NCBI RefSeq assembly: GCF_013368755.1 | Contig: NC_049565.1 | Span: 5,022,001-5,086,000, forward strand | DNA: 64,000 nucleotides | From: Talaromyces rugulosus | Lineage: Eukaryota; Ascomycota; Eurotiomycetes; Eurotiales; Trichocomaceae | Direction of reading: 5' to 3' | Part shown: piece after piece, positions 10,021 to 21,304 of the stretch | How the letters are laid out: each line of letters starts with the position of its first letter | Position numbering within the stretch: the first letter of the stretch is position 1 | Program-made: the position numbers and the translations under genes | The notes under the pieces: model-generated | Database searches by the model: none | Told to the model about the DNA's origin: nothing | The model's input: the letters and a program-made list of their open reading frames with translations, nothing else

Positions 10021-11691
10021 ATGGCCTCCGGAGCGGTAAATGGCAGTGAGACTCTTCCAAACGACTTGGTCGGCTGGCAAGGAAATTCAGACCGGCGGGG
10101 TACGCTAGAAATATTGTTTAGTTGCCTTGTCACCATCTTAGCCTGTACGTGGAGCGTTCAGCACCTCAATCTTCCAGCACGTAAGGACACTTGGTTACAA
10201 CGAGGACTGCGCAAGATTTGGTGGACTTTGATAACCATCTTGTTCCCCGAGCTCCTCCTGGCGCTTGGCTGGGCCGAGTTCCGTGCTGCTCTGCGATCCA
10301 TGGATACAATGTACGAGTGCACGAAATTCAGAATCGTAAGACCGGACTGGCTGTACTATCTGAGATGGATATTTCCCAAAAGGCGTGACAAAGATGAGGA
10401 AAACAACCATGAGGCCAAGAAACCGGAATGGACTCTGGCACATTCTTACTACGCAAATATGGGTGGCTATCTTCTCTGCATGGAGAAAGCTCAATACGCT
10501 GGTCCAACCCGTCAAGTCATTGGCATGTTCGGGCTTTCAGACGAGGACATAGACATCAGTCAGCGCTATTTTGAGTTATGTGTGTTAACCCCGGATCAAC
10601 TTACACAGTATTTTAGAAGCCACGATCCATCCCCTCGTCCTGGGGATTGGCTGTCCAGGGAAGAAATTGAAGATAAGGGGAAATCAAGCCTTTTCACCAA
10701 GACATTTGCTGTTACGCAGCTGTTATATATACTGTTCTCAGTCCTTGTGCGGTGGTCTCGGCACCTAGCTGTTTCACAGCTGGAATTACTCACTCTGGCC
10801 TTTGGTATATGTGGCGTGTTCAACTATCTGGCTCGCTGGTTCAAACCGAAGGATGTTGAGGCTCACACAAGGCTATGGTTACAAGGCATTGATATGGACG
10901 ATGAGAAGCGTATGAAGCAACTGCATGAAGCAGCATTCGATCTCTCAACCGCTACATTAACTTCAATCATAAAAACTCTTAGGCGTCTAGAAAACGGCAA
11001 GATCGAAAAGAGGTTGCGGATACCAAACGACTCAATAACAGGAGTACAGCGGAAGGTGCCTAATGTGCTCTACATACTGTGCATTTGCACCATGTTGATG
11101 GGGGGGTTTCATCTGATTGCGTGGGATTTTACTTTTCCCACTGTCGTCGAAATATATCTATGGCGAGCATCATGCTTCGTGCTGATTGGCGTGCCACTTG
11201 TGCCGCTTATTGGGGTACCGATATGGAGAGCATTTGCGTGGAAGAAAACGAGGGATCAATTTAGGGCTAGCGCTATCCGAGCTCTTCAAAAGCATCAAAC
11301 CCAAGCTAGCGATAGTGGGCAGGTCCAAGAGGCTCTCAAGAAGTTAATTCAGGCTGAAGAATCGACAACCTGGCGAGCAATCTTTACCTGGAAGCCACCT
11401 CACACCGTGGATGAGTTTGAAGCGGAGCAAAGATCAATGCTCAAGGCGTTTCCTCAACTGAAGGTGGTCATGAAGGGAATACCTCTCGAGTATGTCGAGG
11501 TAGCTGATCGTATAGACTTCTGGACACCAGAGGACTTTCACTCGGTATCAGAAATCACTCTAGTTGTGACAGGCACTCTTTATTGCATTGCGCGATTGAT
11601 CACGATAGCGGTGGCTCTCGGTACCCTCCGAGCCATGCCTGACTCGACCTACACCGCAACTTGGACCAATGTCATTCCAAATGTTACTTAA
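10021..11691 (+). CDS. multipass membrane protein of unknown function
   Basis: A single-exon protein of 556 residues with about seven predicted membrane spans: residues 28-50, 62-82, 222-240, 245-265, 345-365, 372-400 and 520-540. Between spans 2 and 3 lies a roughly 120-residue soluble segment that includes the charged DKDEENNHEAKK region. Before the last span there is another soluble region of about 110 residues with several charged helices. It resembles a large family of uncharacterised ascomycete membrane proteins that share the ACTWSVQHLN and FPELLLALGWAEF type segments; no transporter or enzyme signature is present. The ATG at 10021 follows a pyrimidine tract and a TACC context. Function unknown. 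Confidence 0.8.
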   Translation: MASGAVNGSETLPNDLVGWQGNSDRRGTLEILFSCLVTILACTWSVQHLNLPARKDTWLQRGLRKIWWTLITILFPELLLALGWAEFRAALRSMDTMYECTKFRIVRPDWLYYLRWIFPKRRDKDEENNHEAKKPEWTLAHSYYANMGGYLLCMEKAQYAGPTRQVIGMFGLSDEDIDISQRYFELCVLTPDQLTQYFRSHDPSPRPGDWLSREEIEDKGKSSLFTKTFAVTQLLYILFSVLVRWSRHLAVSQLELLTLAFGICGVFNYLARWFKPKDVEAHTRLWLQGIDMDDEKRMKQLHEAAFDLSTATLTSIIKTLRRLENGKIEKRLRIPNDSITGVQRKVPNVLYILCICTMLMGGFHLIAWDFTFPTVVEIYLWRASCFVLIGVPLVPLIGVPIWRAFAWKKTRDQFRASAIRALQKHQTQASDSGQVQEALKKLIQAEESTTWRAIFTWKPPHTVDEFEAEQRSMLKAFPQLKVVMKGIPLEYVEVADRIDFWTPEDFHSVSEITLVVTGTLYCIARLITIAVALGTLRAMPDSTYTATWTNVIPNVT

Positions 11692-12542
11692 GACGACGCA
11701 AAAGATTACCGGAATATTGCAAATCACATTCATCATTACCATTGAACGTGATCAAGGTCAATCTCGGCTGTTCCTAGGCATTTGAAGCTTCGCTCCACGG
11801 TGGTGTGGAGAAAACCTAAGCTCCATGCTTGATTTAGTCAAATTATCGACGACTCAATGATTTGTTAAAACATAGGGAGGAAGAGCTATGGGTTGAGGAT
11901 CATGAGCAGTAGTGAAAATACGTTTTGTCCGCCCTAAATATAGTTGGATTTAGCGAGGTAGTTTTAGTGTTACTCAGTTGAGAATTCTTGATCATTAGAG
12001 TGGTTCTGTGTAATTGACAAACTTGCTCCCAGTTTACTAGGAGGGTGTCCTCAGGTTTGAAGATTTCAACCCTCATTATTACAAGTGTTTTCGTCTAATT
12101 GGCCAGGATGTCTCCTAGTCCGGGTCGACTCAATATTCTTTAGCTACAAGGCTGCATATGTTTAGTAATATTTTAGCACTGGAAAGACTTCTGCGGTTAA
12201 AAGAGTCAATTGACAAGGCTACTGAGGATCCCCCGCCAAGCGTGGTATGCTACCTGGCGAGTTATTTGGTTACGTACAATACATTTCGCGGAGTTTCGTG
12301 GTGGCTCGGTGACTATTTTGAACCCAAGTAAGCCACCAAATGTCCTAAGATTGACTGAACCACTAGAGTCGACTCCGTTGGGGGAAATGGCAAGTATAAC
12401 CGAACAAAAAAAGGCCACGTCAACCCGACATGTTGAATTCGCGGGCATCCCCGGAATATTCAGACCTAAAGTGGCAAACGGTTCAAACTTCATAGTAGGT
12501 AGATTGGAGCAGAAAGATGAAAAATAATTAAAAAAAACAAAA
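11692..12542. other. intergenic region
   Basis: 3' flank of the membrane-protein gene and downstream flank of the 5S gene. No recognisable coding sequence. The open frames over 12206-12697 are explained by the 5S rRNA gene and chance. Confidence 0.5.
12525..12542 (-). terminator. RNA polymerase III terminator of the 5S gene
   Basis: Read on the minus strand, two T-runs (five, then eight T residues) follow directly after the mature 3' end of the 5S rRNA. Runs of four or more T stop RNA polymerase III. Confidence 0.8.
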
Positions 12543-12661
12543 ACATACAACAGCTGGGATTCGCTGGTGGTCACCCACCCAACTACTAACCAGCCGGCGT
12601 GTGGCTTAAGTACGGCTGAGCGGACGGGAAGCCCTGTTTTCCACACCCTATGGTCGTATGT
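12543..12661 (-). rRNA. 5S ribosomal RNA gene
   Basis: On the minus strand this 119-nt segment reads as a full fungal 5S rRNA. It begins ACATACGACCATAGGG, continues with AAAACAGGGCTTCCCGTCCG and the A-box/C-box region (CCGTACTTAAGCCACACG, then GGTTAGTAGTTGGGTGGGTG), and ends CCCAGCTGTTGTATGT. The ends pair as the usual terminal helix (ACATACGAC with GTTGTATGT, one G-U pair). A T-run follows at once and serves as the RNA polymerase III terminator. The length and intact internal control elements suggest a functional gene, one of the dispersed 5S copies normal for filamentous ascomycetes rather than part of an rDNA array. Confidence 0.95.
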
Positions 12662-13028
12662 GATTGATACTTCCATAATCTCTATATATTTACCCAATGG
12701 CCTTTATATTCATGTATACCATACTGTCGGAACTAGCTTTGGAATTAAAAATGCAGTAGTACAATCGCGAAAAGGACATGCTAGAGCCCTAAATTTTGTC
12801 AATTTGACGACATTGAAACCTTAGTCTTTAGTTTGACCACAGTAGTTAAAGTTTATCGGAAGTGAGTTTCGCGCTAACGTAACTATGAGTTCATGAACAC
12901 ATAGACTAGACCAGCGATATACCATTTTTCATCACTTTTTATCAATTTGGCACATCTTGCCTTTTTTTCTTCCCTCGAATGGGAAGTTTCGTCTGGGGTT
13001 TAGCCTTTCTGAATCTCAATTTTTCAGC
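12662..13028. other. intergenic region
   Basis: Upstream flank of the 5S gene and promoter side of the sulfite-oxidase-like gene. Nothing else recognised. Confidence 0.4.
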
Positions 13029-14809
13029 ATGACTCCAATAAAAGAAAGAGATGCCAATCGAATAATTAAAGAAACCAACAATAGACCAGATGAATGGAAG
13101 ATTGAGCAAGGTATGGCGGCTTCTAAGCTACCTATTATTGACCAAACTGGAAAAGAGGCGATCTTTATTCATCCTAGTGAGCCACGTTCAATACCCAAAA
13201 ATACCGAAGCTATTGAATCAGTTGGAGACCGGCATTTAGTCGGGAAATAGCGGGCTGGAAAGGGTACGGATATTCTCAGATCACTGGGGTTTAGTCATTA
13301 ATTGATGGACTTATTTAAATTTTCTTATGCAGATATGTGGAATGGGAGAAGAACCCTGAAAAAAAGAAGAAGGCTCACATCATCCTTGCTTCTCAAAGCT
13401 TTACTCCAACACCCGATTACATGACAGGTCCCATCCCAAGCACAAACCCCGTGCTTCCAGGCGAAGACTTCAAGGAATGGCATCACGCTCTTGGTGGAGA
13501 ACTCACAAGTGTACCGGATGACTCTTGGAAGACTGTTCTCGAAGAAAAGCACCCCGACATGCTACATCTATTGCAGTTCCCATATAATGGAGAGCCACCT
13601 AAACGACTCGTTACAGCAAAAGCAGTAACTTCAAACCCACTACATTTTGTAAGAAACCACGGGGGTATTCCGATCATCGAGGAAGATAAATGGTTTCTCA
13701 GCTTAGATGGGCTTGTTGCTAACCCAAGGAAATACACGAGTCGGGATATTAAAGATAGGTCAAAGTTTCCACAGATGGAAAAGTCCGTTACCATACAGTG
13801 TTCTGGTACACGCCGCATTGAACAGATCAGCTTATACGGAGGCCAGCAAGACGAAATCCCTCAAGCTCCGTGGGCCGAGGGTGCTATCAGCACAGCTAGG
13901 TATCGAGGAGTCAGCCTGAAAAAGATCATTAAAGACTGCGGAGGCCTTGTAAATGGGGCTAAGCACCTTGAGCTATACGGTGCGGAGACTTACATCAAGG
14001 ATCTGGAGGCCATGAATTACGTCGTCAGCATACCCTGGACAAAAGTAAAAGCTAATGAAGTTATGCTTGTCTGGGAAATGAATGGTCAACCGCTTCCTAA
14101 GATCCACGGCTTTCCTTTGAGGGTTATTGTTCTTGGGTATATCGGAGCACGAAGCGTGAAATGGGTATATCGCATTAAAGCAATCGAACAACCTTCCCAT
14201 GGCCCTATACAAAAGAAGGAATATCTCCATTTCAGCCAGCAGGTTGGAAAACACAATCTGAAGCCTACGTACGGACTCCAGATCCAAGAAATGCCAGTTA
14301 GCTCAGCGATAATGTCGCCGTGGTCCAAACACGTTATTATCCACAACGGGAGAATCCATTGTAAAGGCTGGGCATACTCTGGTGGAGGTAGATGGCCGGA
14401 AAGGGTTGAATTATCGTCTGATAGCGGGTTTTCTTGGTACGAGGTGCCGCCTGAAAACTTGTCTAAGAAGGGTAGGTGGACCTGGCGTACCTGGGAGATG
14501 GACCATCCTTGTGATGTTGAGGGCTGGGTCGAAATTGTCTGTCGGTGCTGGGACAATGCTCTAAATACACAGCCACTTACAGTACGCTCTGCTTGGAACT
14601 GGGGTCTGCATGTCACACACTCTGCACATAGAATTAGTGTTTACAGTATCAACAAGAGCAGAGCAGAGACACAGAGACGTCTCAACTTTTTAGAGGAACG
14701 TGGAATCCCCCTGGCCCCCATAACGCGCTATGAGATTGTGCAGACCCAGACTGAATCGGAATATGATCAATATTGGAGGGAACATGAACCGCGAGACCCT
14801 AGTGATTAA
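13029..14809 (+). CDS. molybdopterin-dependent sulfite oxidase / nitrate reductase-like protein
   Basis: The main exon, 13333-14809, encodes about 490 residues of the eukaryotic molybdopterin oxidoreductase family. It shows FVRNHGGIP, the molybdenum-ligand cysteine in VTIQCSGTRRIEQ (about residue 155 of the exon), SARYRGVSLKKII-like substrate loop residues, the GYIGARSVKWVYRIK signature and a C-terminal Mo-cofactor dimerisation domain (from WSKHVIIHNG). There is no cytochrome b5, heme or FAD domain, so it uses an external electron carrier; sulfite is the usual substrate but not proven. The exon starts at a clear acceptor (TTATGCAG at 13332). A candidate first exon begins with the ATG at 13029, but no GT donor before its stop at 13248 joins in the right phase. 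The 5' end is therefore uncertain. Confidence 0.75.
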
Positions 14810-15012
14810 ATCTAGTATATGTTGGTTACTAGGGATTGTAATCATTCGAGAACCGTATACGACGCTCAATACTAAAATAGTTTCATGTTGATAATATCTA
14901 TTGATTTGAATTTCTCATCATTGGTTTTCAATTTAGATTAGATTCACATAGCTAATGAGAAAGAATGCTTCTTTTTCAATATATCAACTGTCAGAATATT
15001 CTTTTCATTAGT

Positions 15013-16795
15013 TTAATACACATACACAAAATTGGGGTTTTGTTTATCAGTCAAGTCATTGAACGCTGTTGAGTTGAGCGTGGCTTCATCTTCGCCGTTT
15101 GCTCTCAGGGCTTCTCTTTGCTTCTCCTTGTGGCGATTCTCCCAAATGAATGCGTAACGGAAAACGAAGAAGAGTAAAAACTCGACACAATTTGAGACTA
15201 GTATAGAGCCAATTCCTAAACGGTAGGTAGGTGCCTGTTCATTCTTGTAGAAAAATGGACTGGCGATGTTGCCGATGCAGACGCCGAACCAAATCATCCC
15301 GGAAACTATCATCTTCTTGGACTGTCCGCCAGTATTAGAGGTAATAATTGACAAGCATATCACAAAGGAAGCTTGATATGAGCCGGTAAGGTAGCTATTG
15401 TTAGGTTGAAAAATCGGTCAGCCGCAGAAACAGGCACAACAGGCATCTAGAAGGATCACTCACAAACAGATTAGTCGCCCAACGTAGGCATCAACTGGCG
15501 CAAGGAGGAAACCGAGTGCCCCAGCAATAGTTGGCAACATAAACAGCGCGCAGACCAATGTGCGGCTATTATTCGGTAAATAATGGTTGGCCACCGCTCC
15601 CAACACAATCCAAATAACCACGATAACACCTTGGGGTATACCAAGAAGCGTTGTATGAAGTTCGTCGAACCCAAGACCAGAAATTACCAAGGTGGAGAAG
15701 TTGGAAATTCCGCCATTGGGGATATTGGCAAAAAATCCAAGCAAGGTGAATAGCCATGTCTTGTAGTCCAAGTAAGCCTCCTTGATTTGGTCCCACTTGA
15801 TTTTTCGTTGCTCGACACCTGTCTGATTACGTCGCAGGCGGGCAATAATCATCAGTTTCTCGTCACGTGTAAAGCCCCAAAAAGTGGCCGGCGAGTTCGG
15901 CAGCAGAAGACATAGTACAATGCCCCATAATGCGCAGACAGCGCCGACAACAATAAATTCGTAGCGCCAGGACTCTAGAGCGCCTTTGATTTGGCCAATT
16001 CCGTAGCCTATAGAAGATCAGTGCCTTTTGACTCCCTAACTTGCCTTCAACATGAGACATGTCTTACCAATAAGACCACCACCGGCAACGCCAATGCCAT
16101 TCCAGAGGTAATATGCAGAAATTCGTGACGGCTGCTCTTCACGGGTATAGTAAGTCGATACAATGAGCATAAAGGCTGGGTCTGCAATTGCTTCAAATGC
16201 GCCTGAAAGAATGCGGAGGACAGAGAGCGTGGCAAAGTTTTTTGATGCAGCCTCGCACATTAAAAGTACCCCCCACATGAAGATGTTGAAGGAGAGATAC
16301 CAGGCCGGGGGGAGACGCTGCATAATCAGATTTGAAGGAATTGCCCAGACCAACCATCCAAAGTAAAAGATGCTCGAAAGCCAGGAGTACTCGGTGCCTT
16401 TCAAATTCAGGGAATCTTTGATCCCGAAAATAGCGGCATAGGAAAGCGTTGTCTTGTCGACATACTGTTGAGCAACACTCTTTGGTTAGTAGCAGCTCAT
16501 TGGAGAAGATTGGAGAATCTGGGGTAACATTATAGCACGGTCCACTCACATAGAAGAAGTAGCAAATACCTAGGAGGGGAAGAATCCGCATGTCTAATTT
16601 TCGTGTCAAGCGCTTCTCGGCATCTCGGTCGATCGCTTCGTCCACAGGATACTTCTGAATGGCCTCCAAGTACAATTCCCCATGCTCCTGGTTGACCATT
16701 TGGGCCATGGAAGCTTTGAGGTCATTCTGTATAATTGTGTTTCGCACATCTTCGATGCCCTCCACTTCCCTCAAGTCGTCCTGTTTGTTGTCCAT
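15013..16795 (-). CDS. MFS anion:cation symporter, Dal5/allantoate-permease type
   Basis: Four exons on the minus strand (16550-16795, 16068-16464, 15464-16007, 15013-15394) join in phase to 522 residues. The first 70 residues are cytosolic and charged; then come twelve predicted membrane helices in two sets of six. Typical ACS-family segments are seen: the first helix after RKLDMRILPLLGICYF, WLSSIFYFGWLVWAIPSN, the AFEAIADPAFMLIVS helix and the YLWNGIGVAGGGLIG segment. The second half begins after a cytosolic loop containing KIKWDQIKEAYLDYKTW. The family imports organic anions such as allantoate, ureidosuccinate, nicotinate or pantothenate with protons at the plasma membrane; the substrate is undetermined. 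GATA sites upstream would fit nitrogen control. Confidence 0.88.
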
Positions 16796-17815
16796 GGTGA
16801 TAATGACTTCGATTCGTTGGTTGCACCACCGAGGACTGCAGCACGAGAACGATCTTAGGAAACTCTCTCCTTAAACCTGAGGTCGAAAGCTCTGACCTCT
16901 TTTAATACAGAGGAGACCGTCCCCCGCACTCGTCGTGGTGGAGAGAAGCAGCGTGGGGTGCAGCGCTCATTGGAGGGAAAACTTGGGGGAACTTTTCTGC
17001 AGCGTGGGGGTCATTGCTCAGGCCCCAGAACCCCGGCGAGATGTCCGCTTCCCCGGACTTTCCCCGCGACTTCTTCATGACCGATACTCTGATAATTGAT
17101 ATATAGTGAATAGTGAATAGGCTTATTGATGGTCGAGAAGGGACCTTCGTGTTACCCCACTCAAAAACACTAGTGCGGGGGTTTTTTGCGCGCCTCAGCG
17201 GTACATGATTCTGTAATAACCATATTTGGCTGGTTTTTACGTTACATACCTTATTCCAATGCCCTAGACCCTTCGTATCGGGGATTAACATCCATTGAGT
17301 CCTTTTCCCTAGTATTCATCATGGTCGGCTTAACCTCGTTGTGGCGCGGGATGGATCGAGACCAAGAACTTATAGAGAGCACTGGGTAGTTATTCACTAG
17401 AAGGAGGGATACTCTGAGGTACCATTTATAACTATAAACTAAATTATTATTATTATTATTGGTTAACTTTAATTTGACCAGTACAAAGTACGGAGTAAAC
17501 ATTGAATGTAAATATTGTCTTTTTACAAAATTTTGTTCTACAATCTAAATTCAATGTTATATAATATTATAGTAACGTCGCTGAATGGTGCGTTGGGGTC
17601 GTAACATCTCGAAACTTTTGACTCACTATGTTGTGTTCCTAGAGGATGAATACACTACTGAAATGTTGTCGACTGTGTATCCAAAAGAAAAACGATGTTG
17701 CTGATTGAAATGAGGTATAGAATTAGAGACCATTAAATTTGACAATTACATCAATCATAAATTAAGCATGCATGGGCCTCGTTTGTCTACATCACAACTC
17801 ATAGGGGTAATAAAA
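16796..17815. other. intergenic region
   Basis: The part next to the permease (16900-17080) is rich in CCCC/GGGG runs resembling stress-response or carbon-regulator sites. The middle has an ATT microsatellite (17443-17460). The part near 17816 is the AT-rich 3' flank of the GPI-protein gene. No gene seen. Confidence 0.45.
17085..17101. promoter_or_regulatory. possible GATA-factor (AreA-type) sites upstream of the permease
   Basis: TGATAA at 17090-17095 with further GATA cores at 17083 and 17099 lies about 300 bp before the Dal5-type permease start. Clustered GATA sites are the usual mark of nitrogen regulation in fungi. Motif match only. Confidence 0.3.
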
Positions 17816-20062
17816 TTAAAGGTATAAGGCAAACAAAGCGAGACTGATTAACCCCCCGGTATGAACCACCGGCTTTAGGCGCGACGCAGCACCGGTCTGT
17901 ATGGGGGAGCCTGGGAGAGAAGTGGTACTGCCACTTCCAGTTGAATCTCCAGAACCGGAGCCTGAACCTGAAGCCGTTGCAGATCCAGTACCAGAGACTA
18001 GGCCTGAGCCTGACCCGGACCCTCCTGGGCCTGAACCCGAACCTGAAGTTGTGGCAGATCCAGATCCTCCTGACCCTGACCCTGACCCTGACCCTGACCC
18101 TGACCCTGACCCTGAGTCTCCGGAACCGGAACCGGAATCTGAGCCAGATCCTGAACCCGAGTCTCCAGAACCGGAACCGGAATCCGAGCCTGAGCCTGAG
18201 CCGGACCCTGAGTCTCCAGAACCGGAACCGGAATCTGAGCCAGATCCTGAACCAGAACCTGAGCCTGTACCTGTCCCGGACCCGGAGTCTGAGCCTGAGC
18301 CTGAGCCTGAATCGGTGCCTGAACCGGTGCCTGAGCCTGTACCTGTCCCGGACCCGGACCCGGACCCTCCAGAGTCTGAGCCTGAGCCTGAGCCTGAACC
18401 GGACCCTCCTGAATTTGAACCGGACCCTCCTGAATTGGAACCCGAGGACCCCGAACTAGCAGTAGTGCTAACTGCAGTTTCAGTTGCAGGGTCACTTCCT
18501 GTGCCCGGATGATCAACAGGAGCCGTTGATGTCGGCTCTTGATCTGGGAAAGGTGTGATCGAGGTTTGCTGAGGAACACTCGTCACAGTCGAACCTGGTG
18601 CCGCAGTAGTGGTCGAAATCGGCTCAGTTTTCGACGTGGTAGTGACTGGAAGCAATCCAGACACCGATGTCAGAGGATAAGGTGGATCGTAGAAACTGTC
18701 CGATGAACATCAGCACAAGGGTAGATGTAATAAGAGGCTAGATGTGCGGGAAAAAAAAAAACATACCCTCCTACTGCATTACTCCCACAGGAATTCCATT
18801 CTGGTTGCAAGGATTTGATCCGATCTGGAACGACGATAATCGGATGGCAAGGGTCCAGTGCTATATAACATCTGTTAGTTACCATCATGAACTAATACGA
18901 ACTGCATAGTTGTAGCAAGAATGGAAAAAAAAAATTACAGGAATAAACCGCCGCTGCGGACGGATTTCCAGGTACGTAAGTATATCCCGATATGGTTGAG
19001 CAGTTCTGGCCCAGGACCTCGTAATCAAGCGGTGCCGGTGTGGTACTCGAATAGTAAGTAGACGTGGTAGAATACGTTGACCAGATGGTGGTGGTACCGG
19101 AGCCAATATTGGTCGTTTCGTTTGTTGTATAAGATTGCAACACGTATTGAACGGTGGAAAGCTCATTTTGATCGAAGGCGATAGTGGTGTTTGTGAATGG
19201 CTGGCCTACGGTTCCACAGTAGTCGTACGCATAAAGAGAGGAGAATCCGATGTAGACGCTCGGTGAAACACTTACAAATGTTAGAAATTGCCGAGAGGGG
19301 GTAAAAAAGGGTGTTTGTTAACATACAAGGTAATATCATTCGACACGAAAGACGTTACGACGTTGGATGGAGCAGCTATCGATGGTTAGTTCCGATGTTG
19401 ACAATGGACTTTTTTGGTACCCACGAGTTTGCCAGTAGAAGATTTCGACCGTGGCAGCTGCGATAGAGCATGAATAGCACTGAAGAATAGGTTCGTTAAA
19501 TTTCCTTGGATATTGGAATATATATGGGCACTCACGCATGGGGACGTCGCACTGCCATACCAGAAATTACCGTCGGCGCCAACGTTATTTTCAGTTACTG
19601 TGACTGTCTCAACATAGACAATCTGTGTCGTAAGTGTCGTCGTGACTCCACCTGTCGTCTCAGTCACTGTCGCTAACCCATCTGGGATACTCCTGGTCAG
19701 AGTATGCGTGCCTTGATCCGTTGTAGAAAGCCAGTCGGATAGTTGGGTGAGACATTGGCATAGCAAGGCTTGATCGGTCGATAGATCAGAGTATGCGCCT
19801 AGAATTACACCCACAAAGTCCGTATTGTAGCAGGCACTAGGGCTGCCGGAGGTGATGATACCACTGAGTATGCTCCTACTTGTCGTGGGTGCCGGTGTGA
19901 TAGTCGGTGTGATAGCCGGTGTGGAAGCGTTGCCATATGCCACTACATGTGCTGAATTAATGTCTGTACCACGCAGGATGCGGAATTAAACTAACCGGGC
20001 GATCCTCGAGCGCTTCCCAGAAGGTACAACCCGATTAGGGCTGTATACGGACGAAGCTGCAT
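17816..20062 (-). CDS. GPI-anchored Ser/Gly-repeat surface protein (seven exons)
   Basis: Exons 19996-20062, 19536-19942, 19425-19479, 19327-19375, 18939-19270, 18767-18860 and 17816-18695 join with consistent phase to 627 residues. Exon 1 gives a signal peptide ([20 protein letters not shown]). The ectodomain has cysteine-bearing segments conserved in fungal surface proteins: a [15 protein letters not shown] region, [18 protein letters not shown] with [13 protein letters not shown], and [11 protein letters not shown] followed by [10 protein letters not shown]. From about residue 410 to 590 it is nearly pure Ser-Gly, with Asp, Thr or Ala interruptions. The C-terminus is a GPI signal: a small-residue site then [13 protein letters not shown]. 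It should sit on the plasma membrane or cell wall; no enzymatic domain is seen. Two exons are only 49 and 55 bp. Confidence 0.8.
18000..18430. repeat. in-gene hexanucleotide-based repeat coding Ser-Gly
   Basis: Degenerate tandem repeat of CCTGAN/CCGGAN units (plus strand), including an almost perfect CCTGAC run at 18069-18114. It encodes the Ser-Gly stalk of the GPI protein and opens long spurious frames on the other strand. Such tracts change length easily by slippage. Confidence 0.85.
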
Positions 20063-21304
20063 TTCCTCCTCTTATTGATCGTCAAGTTGAATGGTCAACG
20101 AAGAAAACGTAGCGATAGGCGTACGTAGCTTACACACTCGTCGTCGTCTTATGTGCTCACAGAGCCAGATATTTGGTAGGGAAAAAATTAGAAAGAATTA
20201 ATAATAATAAAAGTTGGGGCTACTAGTGGTATTACTTATACGGTTACTATCTGCGGCTGAGCACATTACAGACTGATCAAGTCCAAGCTATGCAAGCCAA
20301 GCGCCTATTAGATTGCCCCAACAATTATCAGTTACGTACTTCTCTGGGTTAGAACAAGGATGACATTTCCGTAGCGACTAAAAAATATTTATTTGTCCAA
20401 TGACTTGCTTTCCTGTACAGAGTAGGGCTGATACGAATTGATGAGCACGATAACTTAAGTAATGGCAATAATATTATTACTACGTATTAAATAACTAATC
20501 TTTCTGTATTGTTTAGTGCGTAGTCCAACCGCTGCTGATCGTTCCACGTCATCCAATGGCTCGACGGCCCTCGGACGAATCGACTTCTCATCGTGGCATC
20601 CCCTCCGGCGCTAGACGTTAATTTTTGATCTTCAGGCTTTCAAGGCTGGCTTGGGCTGATGGCTAACTGAGTTTGTCGAATTGCGAAGTTTATGGTTCTG
20701 TAGTCCTGCCGGCGTCTCCGCCATGGAGGTCTGCAGAGCCCGCGTTCTTAACCTTATTTGGGACCCTTGCATGAAAAAGAAAGAAAAATATTGGAGGATG
20801 ACCCAGGGGAATGGGTCTGACAGTCGAACCGCAGACTCGAGAAAGTGGAACTCCAAGCTCAGGCCGTCGTTGTTCGCAGCTAATATTTCTTCAATAGGCA
20901 CTAAATAGTAAACAGAAGCTGGGGTGGTCAGCTAGACAGACGATTGGTTCGACTTACGAGACCCTGACTCGTAATTAACTGCGCGTTACACGTGTTACAT
21001 GACGGTAATAAAAATTAAATTAAATTCTAGTCTACTTCTAGTCTAGCCTAGAACGGAGACGGGATAGGTGCCAAGTGAGAGGGGAAATAATAATAAGAAA
21101 CGCAACAAACAAGGCTCACCTATCTTACCAACAGCTCGGAGGAGAAGGCATACAGACCGAAAACCCGGACGCTCCCGCTCGGCTGGCTTGCGGAAGAGAT
21201 TCCTCTAGTGAGCCAGAGAGAGTGAGAGAGAGATTTCTACGTTCTGTCGGAATCTGTAGCCATGCCCGGTTACTGAACAGCGGTAGATTTACACAATACG
21301 AGGC
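20063..21304. other. divergent intergenic region
   Basis: Holds the promoters of the GPI-protein gene (minus) and the pepsin-fold gene (plus). A short TAA microsatellite lies near 20200-20212. The open frames at 20632-20908 on both strands lack domains and are not called. Confidence 0.45.

Noticed and set aside
12206..12697. Minus-strand open frame of 163 residues
   Set aside because: It overlaps the 5S rRNA gene and has no domain.
17901..18512. Long plus-strand frames rich in Pro-Glu-Pro or Leu-Asn over the Ser-Gly repeat
   Set aside because: They are the opposite-strand reading of a hexamer repeat in a well-supported seven-exon minus-strand gene.
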